64,000 bases of DNA from Sequoia sempervirens (lineage: Eukaryota; Streptophyta; Pinopsida; Cupressales; Cupressaceae): contig VDFB02139074.1 in the NCBI GenBank assembly GCA_007258455.2, forward strand, positions 1 through 64,000. Reading direction: 5' to 3'. The stretch's first letter is position 1, and each line of letters opens with the position of its first letter. The position numbers were made by a program, and so were the translations under genes. The notes under the pieces were generated by a model. It did no database searches. It had not been told where the DNA came from and saw only the letters and a list, made by a program, of their open reading frames with translations. Shown here piece after piece: positions 46,201 through 57,480 of this stretch.

Positions 46201-48627
46201 AAGACATTAACTTGATGCTGTTATATGCTTAACTACATGGAGTGAAGGATGTTGTAATGTTAAAACCTAAATGTGCTCATTATTAGGATCTTGACAGTAA
46301 TTTTTATTTTAAATAACATACTCAGAAACCTTCATAGAACCTTATCATCACCTCGGATAAAGTAATGAAAACAAGAAAAGCTTACCTCAGAGCAAGGTGT
46401 AGACAGGCACTTCTCATGTGATACCTTTGTAAACGACATTGCAAAATTCCATAATAAAATTTCATAGAACATGAACCTGTAATTTTGCTAGCTTGTAATG
46501 TTGGTCTTGTGCATTCAAACAAGGAGTTTGATATATGAAGTTCTAGGAGCAGAAAATTTGATAAATAAATTTTTCTAGAGCAGAGCATGTAACTGTAGAA
46601 ACCAGAGAAAGAGTAGCAGCCTTCGCAAAAGTCAATTCTCATCAAGTATAATTTATGTGATTTTGGAACTTTCAAGAAAATGCAAATTGACAGGTGTAAA
46701 GCTAGGTTGTACTACCATTCCAGTAGCCTCCTTTCCTGGTGGACGCGTATGAAAAATGTGGAAGAAAGGACAAGGCACGTGTACTATTGACAGAATGCCT
46801 CCAGCCAAGAATAGAGAAGGCACGTGTACGGCCTTTATCGCCACATACTTAGACCTCCTTGCAATTGAAACAAACTAAAATAGATAAATAGGGATGTGGT
46901 AGCCTTTTCAAAGAAACTAAAGCAATAAATAGAACAGATATTGTGCCACCCATTGTAATATACGAGGAGAGGTTATTATGGCGCCATTAATAAGGTAAAA
47001 TAAAATGGCTTCATCATAATAATGTCTAGGAGAAAAAGATGCACCATTCATATTTTGGTGGCTCCTTATTTCTCAAAAGTTACTAACTGTTTTAAGTCAA
47101 AAGTGCAGTCATATTCAGGAAATTCACATTGTATTAGTTTAACCATATATATATATATTTTTAACTCACAAGTTTTAGACAACTATACAATAGAATCTTC
47201 ATAATAAATGAATTCCACATTTTTCAGTAATAGCTGAATATACAATTTATGATCATATTAATATTATTTAATGATGGTTACAACTACCCAGTTAGATATT
47301 AGGAGAAAGTATGTTCATATAAATTTTAACAAACTTAATTCTTTCAAAAGACCTTGATAAAAACAATTGAAATTTTCATTATATAGTAAATTAAAAGCCT
47401 TATTCAAAATCTAAAGACCAATGTGCATTAATAAATTGAAACTCCATACTGTTTAGGTAAGTCTAAACTCTATAAGTGTCATATATATATAATATAGTAA
47501 TATAATTTAAAGTACTCTTATCAAATATTTTAACACTAAATTAAAAGAAATCATCCTATTAGGTTTAAATACTTAACTTTTATAAATTTGGCATCAAAAT
47601 TCTATTAAATATATATATCAAATTTTATTGTAAGACTTGTATAATATATTCAGATATAATAATAGTTGAGAATGGAAACTACATATTCATACGTCAAATG
47701 CAACGTATGCTATTCAACATGACTTGTACCATTATATAGTTTTCAAACATTGATATATATATGCCAACCAATAGCTTACTATACTGTAACTGATATTGTA
47801 TGCATATTATAAAATACTATCACAATGATTTGGATTATAGTTGAATAAATAAATATGAAGAACATAATTTTATTTTTATGAAGCAAAACAAGGTAATATT
47901 ATTACTTACCTTATCCATACGAAGCTTGATCCAACCCTCTTGCTTCCCTTATGCTAAGCCTTAAATTATACTCATGTCCTCAAGGAAACCTCCCAGAGTT
48001 TTGGCTATACCATCAACTCTTCAATCTTCCTCTTATGAACACTCAAAGATTACCTTTCAATTATCAAGATTATTGCTTGAAAGAAAAGGAGGACTTGGTA
48101 GCATTCTCCTGTGCACTCAATCACAATCATTAGTATATCATAGTTACATAGTTGAAGCAAAATAAACTTAATCATATTCCACATGCCATTTACAACATTA
48201 AATAAAATCTAGGGTCAATAGTAAGTAACCTTTAATGGTACATGCCAAGTCATGAGAGGGTATATGAAATGGTAAAAGTATGCCTTTCATTGTTTATATC
48301 TATTGACTAAATATCACAAATTTATGATCACCATTATAACATCACTATTGTAAACAAGATGGTAGGTTAAGAAGAGTAGTTTGCTTTTAATAAGTAATTA
48401 TGCATATTAACTACCACTAATTGTATTACATATGCATATGAAAGAGAGATGTGTAGCATAAGAAATTCTTCAGGGACTAGAATTCTTTAACCTTTTTCAT
48501 GAGAAGAATGTTCAGCTATCACAATCAAATCATTAATAAATACATCTACTTAATTATCACTTAATAAATATCCCCTTGATATAGTTAAAGTATTTGCTAC
48601 TATTGAAGAAAAAGGGTGGGCCTTACA
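43221..48627 (+). mobile_element. 5.4-kb insertion in ORF A with LTR-like ends (candidate giant solo LTR)
   Basis: Copy 2 of ORF A is uninterrupted here (GTGGTATATTGTTATTAC), while copy 1 reads GTGGTATAT, then TGTCATGCCC...GGGCCTTACA, then TATAT and the rest. TG...CA ends and a TATAT duplication fit LTR-retrotransposon integration, with two extra bases at the right junction. There is no coding frame and I see no second copy of its own ends inside, so a solo LTR is the simplest reading. A large non-coding derivative is the alternative. Confidence 0.7.
46776..46826. promoter_or_regulatory. Pair of G-boxes inside the 5.4-kb insertion
   Basis: CACGTG at 46776-46781 and 46821-46826, both in the context AAGGCACGTGTAC, 45 bp apart. 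TAGATAAATAGG follows at about 46880, a possible TATA region. If the insertion is an LTR, this would be its U3 promoter region. The motif identity is seen; the function is inferred. Confidence 0.4.
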
Positions 48628-49958
48628 TATATATTGTTATTACTAGAGTGGAATATTGCAGATGTTATTGTTTTAGATGCAATAAGAAGGGCTGAAGAAA
48701 CTTTTGTGAAGACAAAGGAAGACATGGAAATCCAACTTTGAGGTTCTTCTTTTAGTGAAGATTGGGATGCATTGGAAATGTGGTCATTATCCTTGACATC
48801 TAAGAAACCTTGGTAGAGCCATCAACACTTGGTGGACAATTGCTTGTAAAAAGAGTTGCTAATACCCCAGCTTTAGAAGCTACAAATATGGCTATCAATG
48901 TTGCTAGATTTAATCAGTCAACTATGGAGGGCCTAACCTTGGAAAGAGATAATTTCAGAGTTAAATACAATGAAATTTTGAATGATTATGATAGCAGCCA
49001 ACAGAAAGTAGCTACATTGGAAACATAACTAGCATTTTATAAACAAAGAAAGGAAATGCAGAGAGCGACGGGACAGCCTAGCTCAAGCCACCCAACTTCA
49101 ATTTCTCTAGTGACATCTATGCAACACTCATTTCATAGCCAGTCTCTAGCAATAGTACCATATGATCGGAGACAAGAACCAATTGTAGAGGAAGAAACAA
49201 ATAGACCAAGCTCTAGCTCATCTAATAGAGATAAACTCCTTCTGCAAATTAAGGTATATAAGAAGTTGTTAGAGAAGGATCAGAATGCAATGTATGAGAA
49301 CGTACCAAAGGTTTTATGCACTACCTTAAGACATTTGAATTAGAGGATTCAGGATAGACTCAATAGTGTGCATGACAACTATGCTTTGATGTTGTCAACA
49401 ATGAGGTTATCTCAAAAGGAAAAGATTTTGGCCATACCAACTTTGAATAAATGGGTCCAAAAATTTGAAAGATTAAAGTTGATGTTAGTGGGAGATTTCC
49501 AACATGCAAATAAACCTCATCTGGTGTAGCTAGTTTATGATTTTTTGTGTGAGTTGAGTGAGCATAAGTTTCAAGGATATACAACTCCATTAGAGTAGAA
49601 GATAATAGAGTTAATAACTCAGTATACCCATATTGATTTGGCCCCACTACCAGATATTGAGGTTGCTAACTATGAAGTGAAACCATTACAGACATGGAAG
49701 AGGGAATTGGACAGGGTTATTGATTCCTAGGTTGGTGAAATTTTCAAAGAATTTGATGTTGGTATCTTCAACAATACCTTGGGGAGATTAAGATTTCTTA
49801 TTAGCTTCCTGGAGGATTTTGACAAGGAATCGAATGCAGTTGTAACTAAGTATTCCCCTTACAGAAAAGCCATGGATGACATAATGGATTTTGACTGGCC
49901 ATCTGAGGAAGAGTATGAGGAATGGGAAAGGTTGTATTGTGGCAAGTTTGGTTTGTGA
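48628..49958 (+). pseudogene. ORF A copy 1, 3' part
   Basis: It resumes at TTGTTATTACTAGAGTGG and runs to TGA at 49956 after ERLYCGKFGL. Parts: LVKRVANTPALEATNMAINV, a coiled-coil (ERDNFRVKYNEILNDYDSSQ), a Ser-rich basic hinge, SNRDKLLLQIKVYKKLLEKD, RLKLMLVGDFQHANKPHLV, FNNTLGRLRFLISFLEDFDK and the acidic end DFDWPSEEEYEEWERLYCGK. Stops at LET*, HLN*, HLV*, PLE* and IDS* are TAA or TAG and suit lost Gln or Lys. This C-terminal part is better conserved than the N-terminus. Confidence 0.7.
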
Positions 49959-51299
49959 AACATATACTGTGTCATGTATTGTATAGGTCTGGCCTTAGAA
50001 ATTGCAAACATAAAACATATGTTTCATAGAGAAGTATCAACTATTTATAATGTAGGATGTTGATCATGAGGCTGACTCACCCTATGGTCTACATCATTTT
50101 GTCATTTTTCTCGATTAATTGGACGCACTCTTGTGACATGTGCTCTTTTGACAAGGCAGAGTTTCTCTCCGTTACAAATGCAAATATTCTTTGTCTTATG
50201 TGTATTCCCTCCATTTTGATTGCAAATATAATTGAATTTGGAATATTCCTTATTTTGCTCCCTTCTTCTATTAAAGGGAATTCAGGGCCATTTATTGAGA
50301 TCCTTTGTTGAATTTTTGGAGCTAGAATTAAGAAAATTAAGAAACACAGACATGATAGTTGAGTCTTTATCAAAAATTTTGAGTCTAGATAGTAAATTTA
50401 GTTCAATGTATGGTTTTTGAATATATTTGAATGATAATGAAGATTCTCTGAGTTTGTAGTCTCTCCCTTTGGTTTCATGTCAAAATTATTAATGAAAATA
50501 TTGATCAATGATCATTCCATTAATTGTTATCGTGTTATGCTTTGATATATGATTTGGTTTTGGTTCTTGTTCATGGAATGAGTTAAAATGCTTGAATTAG
50601 ATCATGGGTTCTCTGATGAAGTCATTCAGATTTGATAAGTATTCTATAGTACTTAGTTACTAATTTGTGAATTACAAAGTGATATCACTAGATCATAATT
50701 GTTCAGAATTAAATCTGCCATATATTTCAATTTAGGTAGAATTTTAACCCATAGATAATGGCATTGATCTTTAGCCCATTATATCTTTCCTGGGGATTCA
50801 ATCATTCAACTTAAGATCACTCTCTTAAAATAATAATTGATCTACCTATAACTTGTTTTCATTTTACATTCTTAGCTTAAGATGCATAGTCGATTCAAAG
50901 AACTGCAACCTTTGCAGTTGATTTCATCTTATTTGCAATTATTGAGAGTTTAGTTGCCCTGATTTACAATGTATGTTTGAGTTTTCAAGATGAGTTATCT
51001 ATTAGGAATTATGGGAACACCCTCCCAGTCCTAGCAGAACCCGAAGCACATGAGATAAATAGACATATGTTTTATCTCGTCACTCGGCCACTCATTTAGC
51101 AAGTATTCAAGAATTGAGTTTGGCAGACTCATAGATATTTGTTAAGGCCTTCTTGGTTTTTTAAAATTAAGCAATAGAATGGCGAATCTGCTGGTGACCT
51201 CTTATAAATTTTAGAGTCTCTAGTGAAAATTTGGTACAGTCAGAGTCAAGACTTTATCATCATTTGTGAACTAGGTGGTCATTTGCTCTTAGGAATCAC
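49959..51299. other. Non-coding spacer between ORF A and gag
   Basis: AT-rich with no coherent frame. Its start (CATATACTGTGTCATGTATT) matches the bases after ORF A copy 2 at 63968-64000, so it belongs to the element. It could hold splice signals linking ORF A or the leader to gag. Confidence 0.5.
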
Positions 51300-51311
51300 A
51301 TACATCCTTTT

Positions 51312-54120
51312 TTGTTCATGCATCATATTTTAGTCAGTTATGTCAGTTTATGTTGGGTTATGTTTAAATTTCTCTCTGAAGTTGCAAATAACAAGTCTAG
51401 ATCCAATCAAACCTTATTCCCTAGTATCCTGGGTGGCGACTCTGAGTTTTCTCACACCACTGTGACAAGTATATCTAACAAGAAGATTGACAAGGAGAAA
51501 TTTGACATCTCGGTAAATGCCATGAGGAAGACCAAAAGTCAATTGAAGAAATCTTTTGAATAGAAAGAAGAATCTAAGCCTGCAAAGGATAAACAACCTC
51601 TATGGAAGAAGAAAAATGTAGAATCCGGTAAGTCCCTTGATTCTCTTCATCAAACATCTCCTACTTTCAATAACGAAGTAGTTAGTGAAAATATTACTAA
51701 AGATTCAAGTAATAGTGGGGAAATTGAGGGTGGATAGGGTAGTTTCCTTGTTGAACAAGTATTTGATAATCTCAGGATTTATAGAGAAGAGGATAAGTGG
51801 GAATTATGGGGTAAGAGTAAAGCACCTTCAAACCCACCAACACTTGGGATGGGATCTATATTCCATGGGGAAAACTTCAAGCCTAGAGGAGAAAGTACCA
51901 TTCCACTGATGCTTACTTTCCTTGGGGAAGAAGTTGTGGATCAAACATTCCATACTCCAGCTCAAAGTGAGTATGGGGATTTTCTTGAAGATGAGGAAGA
52001 TGTCAATAGTGATATTAAAGACTTGGATGAATAGGCTGAGTGGTTGGCTAAACAAGCCTAGAAAAGAACTCAAAAGGAAAAGGAGGATAGAATTAAGGCT
52101 AAGCAGCTTGAAAGGGATGAGAAGAAAGAAAGAGTGGAGAAAATGAGAGAATAATATTCTAAGCAAAGAGACTTTGAAAAAGATACTCAAGAAAATATAG
52201 CCTTAGAAAAGGCTACTAGAGAAAAGGTTGTTAAGGATAAAGTTGCTAAAGTAGCAACCCACATCATCCCTGAAGCCCCAAAAATCATAATCCTGATGGG
52301 AACTTTTGTTGCTAGTACTTATATATCAACCATTGTTGCTACCAAGTCTTCAGACCCTCCTAAGAAAAAAATCCTTTGTAGATCATGGGAAGAAGATGGC
52401 TGACTACTCCCACCTAAGTGTTTACAATGCTCTCGATACCAATATCAACTCAAATCTATTTACCTCAACGACCAAGATGTTTACTATTAATCCTGAGGTC
52501 AAGTCCAATCCATTTTCTACACCTTTAAACCCTGAAACCTTGAAGTTGCAATTGAAGAGTGAAGATTTGGAAGAAGAATTGAGGAGGGTAGAGATAGAAG
52601 CACAAAATACAAAAGTGTCTAGAAGAATTGCTTTCCTCAAAATGTCAATCCCAACCCCAGATCCTTCAAGTTCTAGGAAGAGTGATAGTCAATCTCATGA
52701 AAATAAGCTCGGGGGGCACACTCCCAGTGGAGGGGGTGGTGGTGACAAAGGAGGTGGAGGAGGTGGCAACACTAGTAACTCTTATTTTGATGATGAGGAA
52801 GAGGCTAAGAATAAAAATGATAGTAACAAAGGAAACGGGAAAGATAAAGAACATGGTCAGATGTATAGTAAGAAAAATGATGCGCAAAAGGATGCTCATA
52901 GGGATAGGTGTCCTGGGAAAGAACCTCACAATGATAGGTATAGGAAATTATGTTTTGACAACATCACTGGTTATCCAAATCCTGTCCCAAGCAATGCCAG
53001 GAAAGATCTTCCTAAATTTGCTGGAAATAATGCTCTTAGTGGAGAAAATCATTTGAAAGCTTTCCAAAGCTTTATTGAAGACTTTGAATTGTGGGAAGAT
53101 ATATGGAAATGAAGTACTTTATGCAGTCCTTAGTTGAGGATGCAAGGGATTGGTATAGAGGATTACCTGATGGATGTATTGATTCAAGAGAATCATTCTA
53201 CCTTGCCTTTAGAGAACAACATTGGGATCAAACTAATCCCAAATTTAGATTAAATGATTTCAACATCATTAAAGTACATAATGAATTTGTTGTTGAATTT
53301 AATACATGGTTTCAAAAGTCTATGAACATGGTACCTGCATATTTGAGACCTAACCCTGATGCATGTTTGGTGACATACTGCAATGCTTATGACTCGAAGA
53401 TGTGTTACTTACTTAGGGACAAGAATCCATGAACTTTTCCTAAAGCATATAAAATGGTTGTAAACATTGAAAATAATAGGAGGGCTTCTGGTAAGGTAGG
53501 AAGGAGAGAGGAGCCTAAGGTTCAGAAGAATTCCAAAGCTCAAAAAGATAAATCTGGAAAAAATGTAGTTCCTGAGGAGAAATGGGACAAAGTTATCAGT
53601 CTGTTATAGAAGCAAGCCAAAAATGATAAACCTTAGTTTTAGAGAAATGATAGGCCCCCTATACTCCAATATTTCACTTATCATACCAATTGGGATAATG
53701 GTAATCCAATTCAGAATAGTCATAAGAATTACCAAGATACACCTAATCCTTTACATAAAAATACAACAAATGTAATCAAGGATTTCCCATGGTGTGAAGT
53801 ATGTGAGATGCCTCACACATAAGAATAGTGTGGTGTAGGTAGATCTATGATGTAGAGCCAACAAGATCAAGGTGAATCCCATTCACCACACAATCCAGAT
53901 GAATCAGCAAATATGTTCATGACTAGGTCGGATTTAGAATGTGGTGGTTATTCTTCTAGTGATGATACTAATGCAGATGATGTGGATGCACAAATGAGAC
54001 AAGCAAGTATGCATCATCAATAGGTTCTCTCAGATGAAAAAAGGGAGGATGAATATGTTGCAATTTTGAGACATCAAACTTTTCCCTAAGAAGACCTTCA
54101 AATGAGGAAATAGAAAGATA
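51312..54120 (+). pseudogene. gag: Gag of the Tat/Ogre-like element
   Basis: The N-terminal region (51380-52300) is charged and helical: DNLRIYREEDKWELWGKSKA, then LDE*AEWLAKQA*KRTQKEK, whose TAGs sit at Gln positions. 52306-53112 continues with ADYSHLSVYNALDTN, SEDLEEELRRVEIEAQN, a Gly-rich GGGGGDKGGGGGG linker and a basic/acidic stretch. The capsid-like block follows across a frameshift at about 53091: KYFMQSLVEDARDWYRGLPD, SFYLAFREQHWD, VVEFNTWFQKSMNMVPAYLR. A degenerate zinc-binding motif WCEVCEMPHT*E*C is at about 53791-53830. The domain order is normal for gypsy Gag apart from the long N-terminal coiled-coil. Confidence 0.78.
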
Positions 54121-54130
54121 TATAGTTGTC

Positions 54131-54709
54131 TTGGCTGCAAGGGCTAAAGCACAAAGTGACCACCATTTGAGAAATAGGGTAGTGAGTGGAAATCAGTGCC
54201 ACCCTCAAGGTTTATTTGTAAAAGAAGGTAATGCAAATGGTAAAGGAGATTATACAAAGAACAAGAATGAAGAAATCAAGCCTAAAGAGTCAAAAGAGAT
54301 AAGAATTTGGGTGAAGAAAGGTAGAAAAGGAAAGGCTAACACTGCAATCATACCTCTTGATCTAAAGACTAAAGAATCAAAACTAGTCCTTGAGGTAACT
54401 GAAAAAAAAACTAATAAAGTAGTTTCCCAAGAAATAGTGTTTCCTGAGTTTCCTAGTTATTCTCTCATTGACATGTTTCAAGTCCTATCTCAGATCAGGG
54501 TCATAGTCCCACTCCTTGAGATGATGAGGATTGATGATCATAAAAATAAAACTATAGTTGTCATCAATAGTATTGTAGGAGGTAGTAAGCATAATGTAGG
54601 GGTTGATGCACCCGACACAAGTGTTGGTTTAGTGAAAGGTAATGAGTTGGAAGCTAATGTTAGTGAAAATCCAGAGATATACTTGGGAACTACTATCACA
54701 ACAAACTAA
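54131..54709 (+). pseudogene. Gag-protease linker
   Basis: 192 open codons, the longest undamaged pol-side frame. It contains IRIWVKKGRKGKANTAIIPL, then FPEFPSYSLIDMFQVLSQIR and PLLEMMRI. The last resembles the conserved helical block (YxLIxxLxxTPAxISILELL) that precedes protease in Tat/Athila-type gypsy elements. Confidence 0.6.
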
Positions 54710-54739
54710 AATTTGGTTAATCCTTTCTTTTGAATTCTA

Positions 54740-55200
54740 ATCATTGATGGAAAGATACTTAGGAATTGTATGGTTGATTCAGGGCTTCGAATAATGTCAT
54801 TCCCATTAAGATCATGGAGGAAATGGGCTTGAAAGTTGATACTACATATGGAAAATGTTATGCCATGGATTCAATGGAAGTCACTATCATTGGTGTGATC
54901 TATGAAGTTCCATATAGATTTGCTGCATTTCCTGATAAGGAATTGGTTATGAGTGTCATAGTGGTGGACATTCCCCCTACTTATGGAATGCTACTATTCA
55001 TACAATGGTGTGACTCTATGGGGGGAAGTATGCAATGTTATTTGTCATTTTCCACTTTTTCTATTGACCAAAAAGATGTTAAAATTGCCAGAGAGTCAAG
55101 GTTTTGGCACATGATTGAGTTAGTTGAAGAACCAGAGGAGCCCCCAATGATTAATGTTGTGGACACAAGCCTTGATACTTTCCACTTAGAGGAATGGAAA
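54740..55200 (+). pseudogene. pro: Protease of the Tat/Ogre-like element
   Basis: The active site MVDSG at 54770-54784 keeps D-S-G. A one-base deletion directly after it shifts the frame, which then reads NNVIP-like and IMEEMGLKVDTTYGKCYAMD, YEVPYRFAAFPDKELVMSVI and VVDIPPTYGMLLFIQWC. The last is the equivalent of the family's LLGRxW block, with Arg-Pro lost. Ends at a TAG after EEWK. Confidence 0.78.
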
Positions 55201-55272
55201 TAGGATAGGGAACAAATTAAGCCTACCCCGATAGCTAAAGAAATTGCATAGACATCTTAGGAGAATGTATTG

Positions 55273-55690
55273 TGGACACTCTATTTCGATGGATCATGTT
55301 CAAAAGAAGGCTCAGGTGCTTGGATCATTCTTATTTCCCCTCAAGGTAAGATGTTTAAATATTCTTTCCTATTATAGTTCACATGTACCAATAATGTAGC
55401 CGAGTATGAAGCTTTGTTACTTGGTCTAAAATTAGCCTCTAAGCATGGCATAAAAAGGTTAAAAGTATTTGGAGACTCTGAGCTAGTGGTGTCCCAAGTC
55501 AAATCTAGATTTGTTGCTAAGGAAAAAAGATTGAGGCAATATAGAAATGAGGTCTGGGATCATACTGTTGAATTGTTTGATGGTTTTGGGATAGATTGGG
55601 TAGAAAGGGGACAAAATGTCAAAGCATATTTTTTGACCAATATTGCTATCAAGCTTGATGATGTAACTTTTGATGGTGTCTCAAGAATTG
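55273..55690 (+). pseudogene. pol: Archaeal/plant-type RNase H domain placed before RT
   Basis: WTLYFDGSCSKEGSGAWIIL holds the first catalytic Asp, NNVAEYEALLLGLKLASKHG the Glu, and LKVFGDSELVVSQVKS the next Asp. This is the RNase H fold called RVT_3-like, as opposed to the gypsy RNase H found later at 56949. One TAG interrupts it (FLL*FTC). In Tat elements as I know them this second RNase H sits between gypsy RNase H and integrase; here it sits between protease and RT, in the same frame as protease. Confidence 0.85.
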
Positions 55691-56199
55691 AGGTCCAAAC
55701 GAGACCAACAGTACTTGACAACATCTACAACTAGAAGGTGTTCAATGATGATAATGACATACTGAAATTCTTGCATTGTGTAGACAAGTATGAGAATCGG
55801 GAAATTGATTTCAGTGCACATGTTGTAGAGGTGGATGGAAAGGAAACATTATTTGGTAATGAGGTAATTCAACTTAAGACTAATAAAATTCCTAAAGGTT
55901 TAGTGGCACTTGAAAGAGTTTTTGATGGCCTAGATATATCCAATGTTAAGCAAGCAAGTGCACATAAAGAAGACCTAGAAGAAATAAACTTAGGGATAGA
56001 TGTCTCCCCTAAGAAGGTATATATATGAAAGAGAATTAAACCACATGTGAGAACCATGTTGATTGTGTTATTGTGAAAATATAGACATGTGTTTGCTTGG
56101 TTTTATGATGATTTGAAAGCCTACAAAGAGGATTTTTTTCAACATGAAATTCCACTAAAGCCTGATACTAAACCTTTCAGGACAAAAAAAAATGGCATA
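55691..56199 (+). pseudogene. pol: Spacer of pol between RNase H and RT
   Basis: It reads IEVQTRPTVLDNIYN*KVFN, NEVIQLKTNKIPKGLVALER, LEEINLGIDVSPKKVYI* and then HVFAWFYDDLKAYKEDFFQH + EIPLKPDTKPF, the standard entry to gypsy RT (FAWSYxDLxGI). The TAG in IYN*KV fits a lost Trp. A one-base gain in an A run near 56186 moves the frame for the rest of pol. Confidence 0.75.
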
Positions 56200-56948
56200 T
56201 CAATCCTACCTTAAGGCCCAAAATGCAAGAGGAGCTCACCAAATTAAGTGATGCGGGAATTATCAAGCCTATAAGACACTCATCATGTGTGTCTAATTTG
56301 GTTCTTGTCAAAAAGAAGAATGGAGACTTAAGATTATGTGTGGATTTTAGGAACCTAAAAGTTGCATCTTTAAAAGATAATTATCATTTACCCAACATGG
56401 AAGTGATGTTGCAGAAGGTCACTAGTTTTGAATTACTCTCTATGATGGATGGATTTTCTAGCTACAATTAGGTCATGGTAAGGGAATTATAGCAAAATAA
56501 AACAGCCTTTACAACCTTGTGGGGAACTTATGTCTATGTCAGGATTCCTTTTGGTTTGATAAATGTTGGTGCCACTTTACAGAGAGCTATGCATGTAGCT
56601 TTTGCTGATTTTATAGACTTATTCCTTGATATCTATCAAGATGATCTCACTTCCCATAGAAAGAAAGAAAAAGACCATTGCTCACATCTTGAGAAAATAT
56701 TTGTTAGGGCCCTAGAGTATGGCATTTCGTTAAATCCCAAGAAATGTTCTTTTGGGGTTAAGGAAGGAAAGATGTTGGGACTTATTGTTTCAAAGGAAGG
56801 AATCAAGATTGATCCTGAAAGAGTGGCAGTTATTGACAAGATCACACCACCAAAAAAATTCAAAGGTATTCAATCTTTCTTTGGGTAGATAAACTTTCTA
56901 AGAAGGTTTGCTACTAACTTTGCAGAAATAGTTAGGCCTATATCAAAG
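56200..56948 (+). pseudogene. pol: Reverse transcriptase of the Tat/Ogre-like element
   Basis: Palm and finger motifs are in order: LSDAGIIKPIRHSSCVSNLV, VKKKNGDLRLCVDFRNLKVA, LSMMDGFSSYN (catalytic Asp), FTTLWGTYVYVRIPFGLINV, AFADFIDLFLDIYQDDLTSH with YQDD as the active site, LNPKKCSFGVKEGKMLGLIV and the thumb. Stops after SSYN and REL and at FFG*INF. YQDD in place of the usual Y[LVI]DD appears otherwise undamaged, so it may be native to the lineage. Confidence 0.88.
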
Positions 56949-57480
56949 ATGCTCAAAAAAGGAGAAAAGGTGGTGTGGTCAAAAGAGCCCCTCAAGGATT
57001 TTCAAGCTATTAAAGAGGCTATCAAGGTCACACCTATCCTAAAAATTCTAGATTATGCCAACCCTTTCCAGTTATTTACATTTTCCTCTTTTCATACCAT
57101 AGCCAGAGTTTTGTTGCAAAAAAATGATGAAGGGTATGAACAACCAATTGCCTTCTTTCAAAAATCCTTGCAAGCAGCCAAACTTAAATATGACACCACT
57201 AAGAAGAAAGCTTTCACCTTGGTTAAGGCTATAATAAATTTCAAGACATATCTGATTGGTGCAAAAGTGGTGGCTTATGTCTTGAGTGCAGCGGTCAAGG
57301 ACATCTTCACTCAGCAAGAAACTACGGGTAGAAGGTGTAGATGGATAAATAGAATTCAAGAATTCAACATAGATATCCAGATTACCAAGTTAGTAAGAGG
57401 CCAAGGCTTAGCCAGGCGTATGGCTGAATCTAACTTGGAGGCCAACCAAATCAATGAGGTCAAATTAGAAAATGTTTCTC
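56949..57480 (+). pseudogene. pol: Gypsy-type RNase H
   Basis: PFQLFTFSSFHTIARVLLQK occupies the position of the first catalytic residue, but the usual Asp is replaced within FTFSS. Next come EQPIAFFQKSLQAAKLKYD + TTKKKAFTLVKA, where the Glu of the family (E-K/Q-A) has become Lys, and AYVLSAAVKDIF, where the Asp of the YTDH block is Val-Leu. Loss of all three acidic residues suggests the domain is catalytically dead, as described for gypsy RNase H in elements that gained a second one. Confidence 0.75.
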
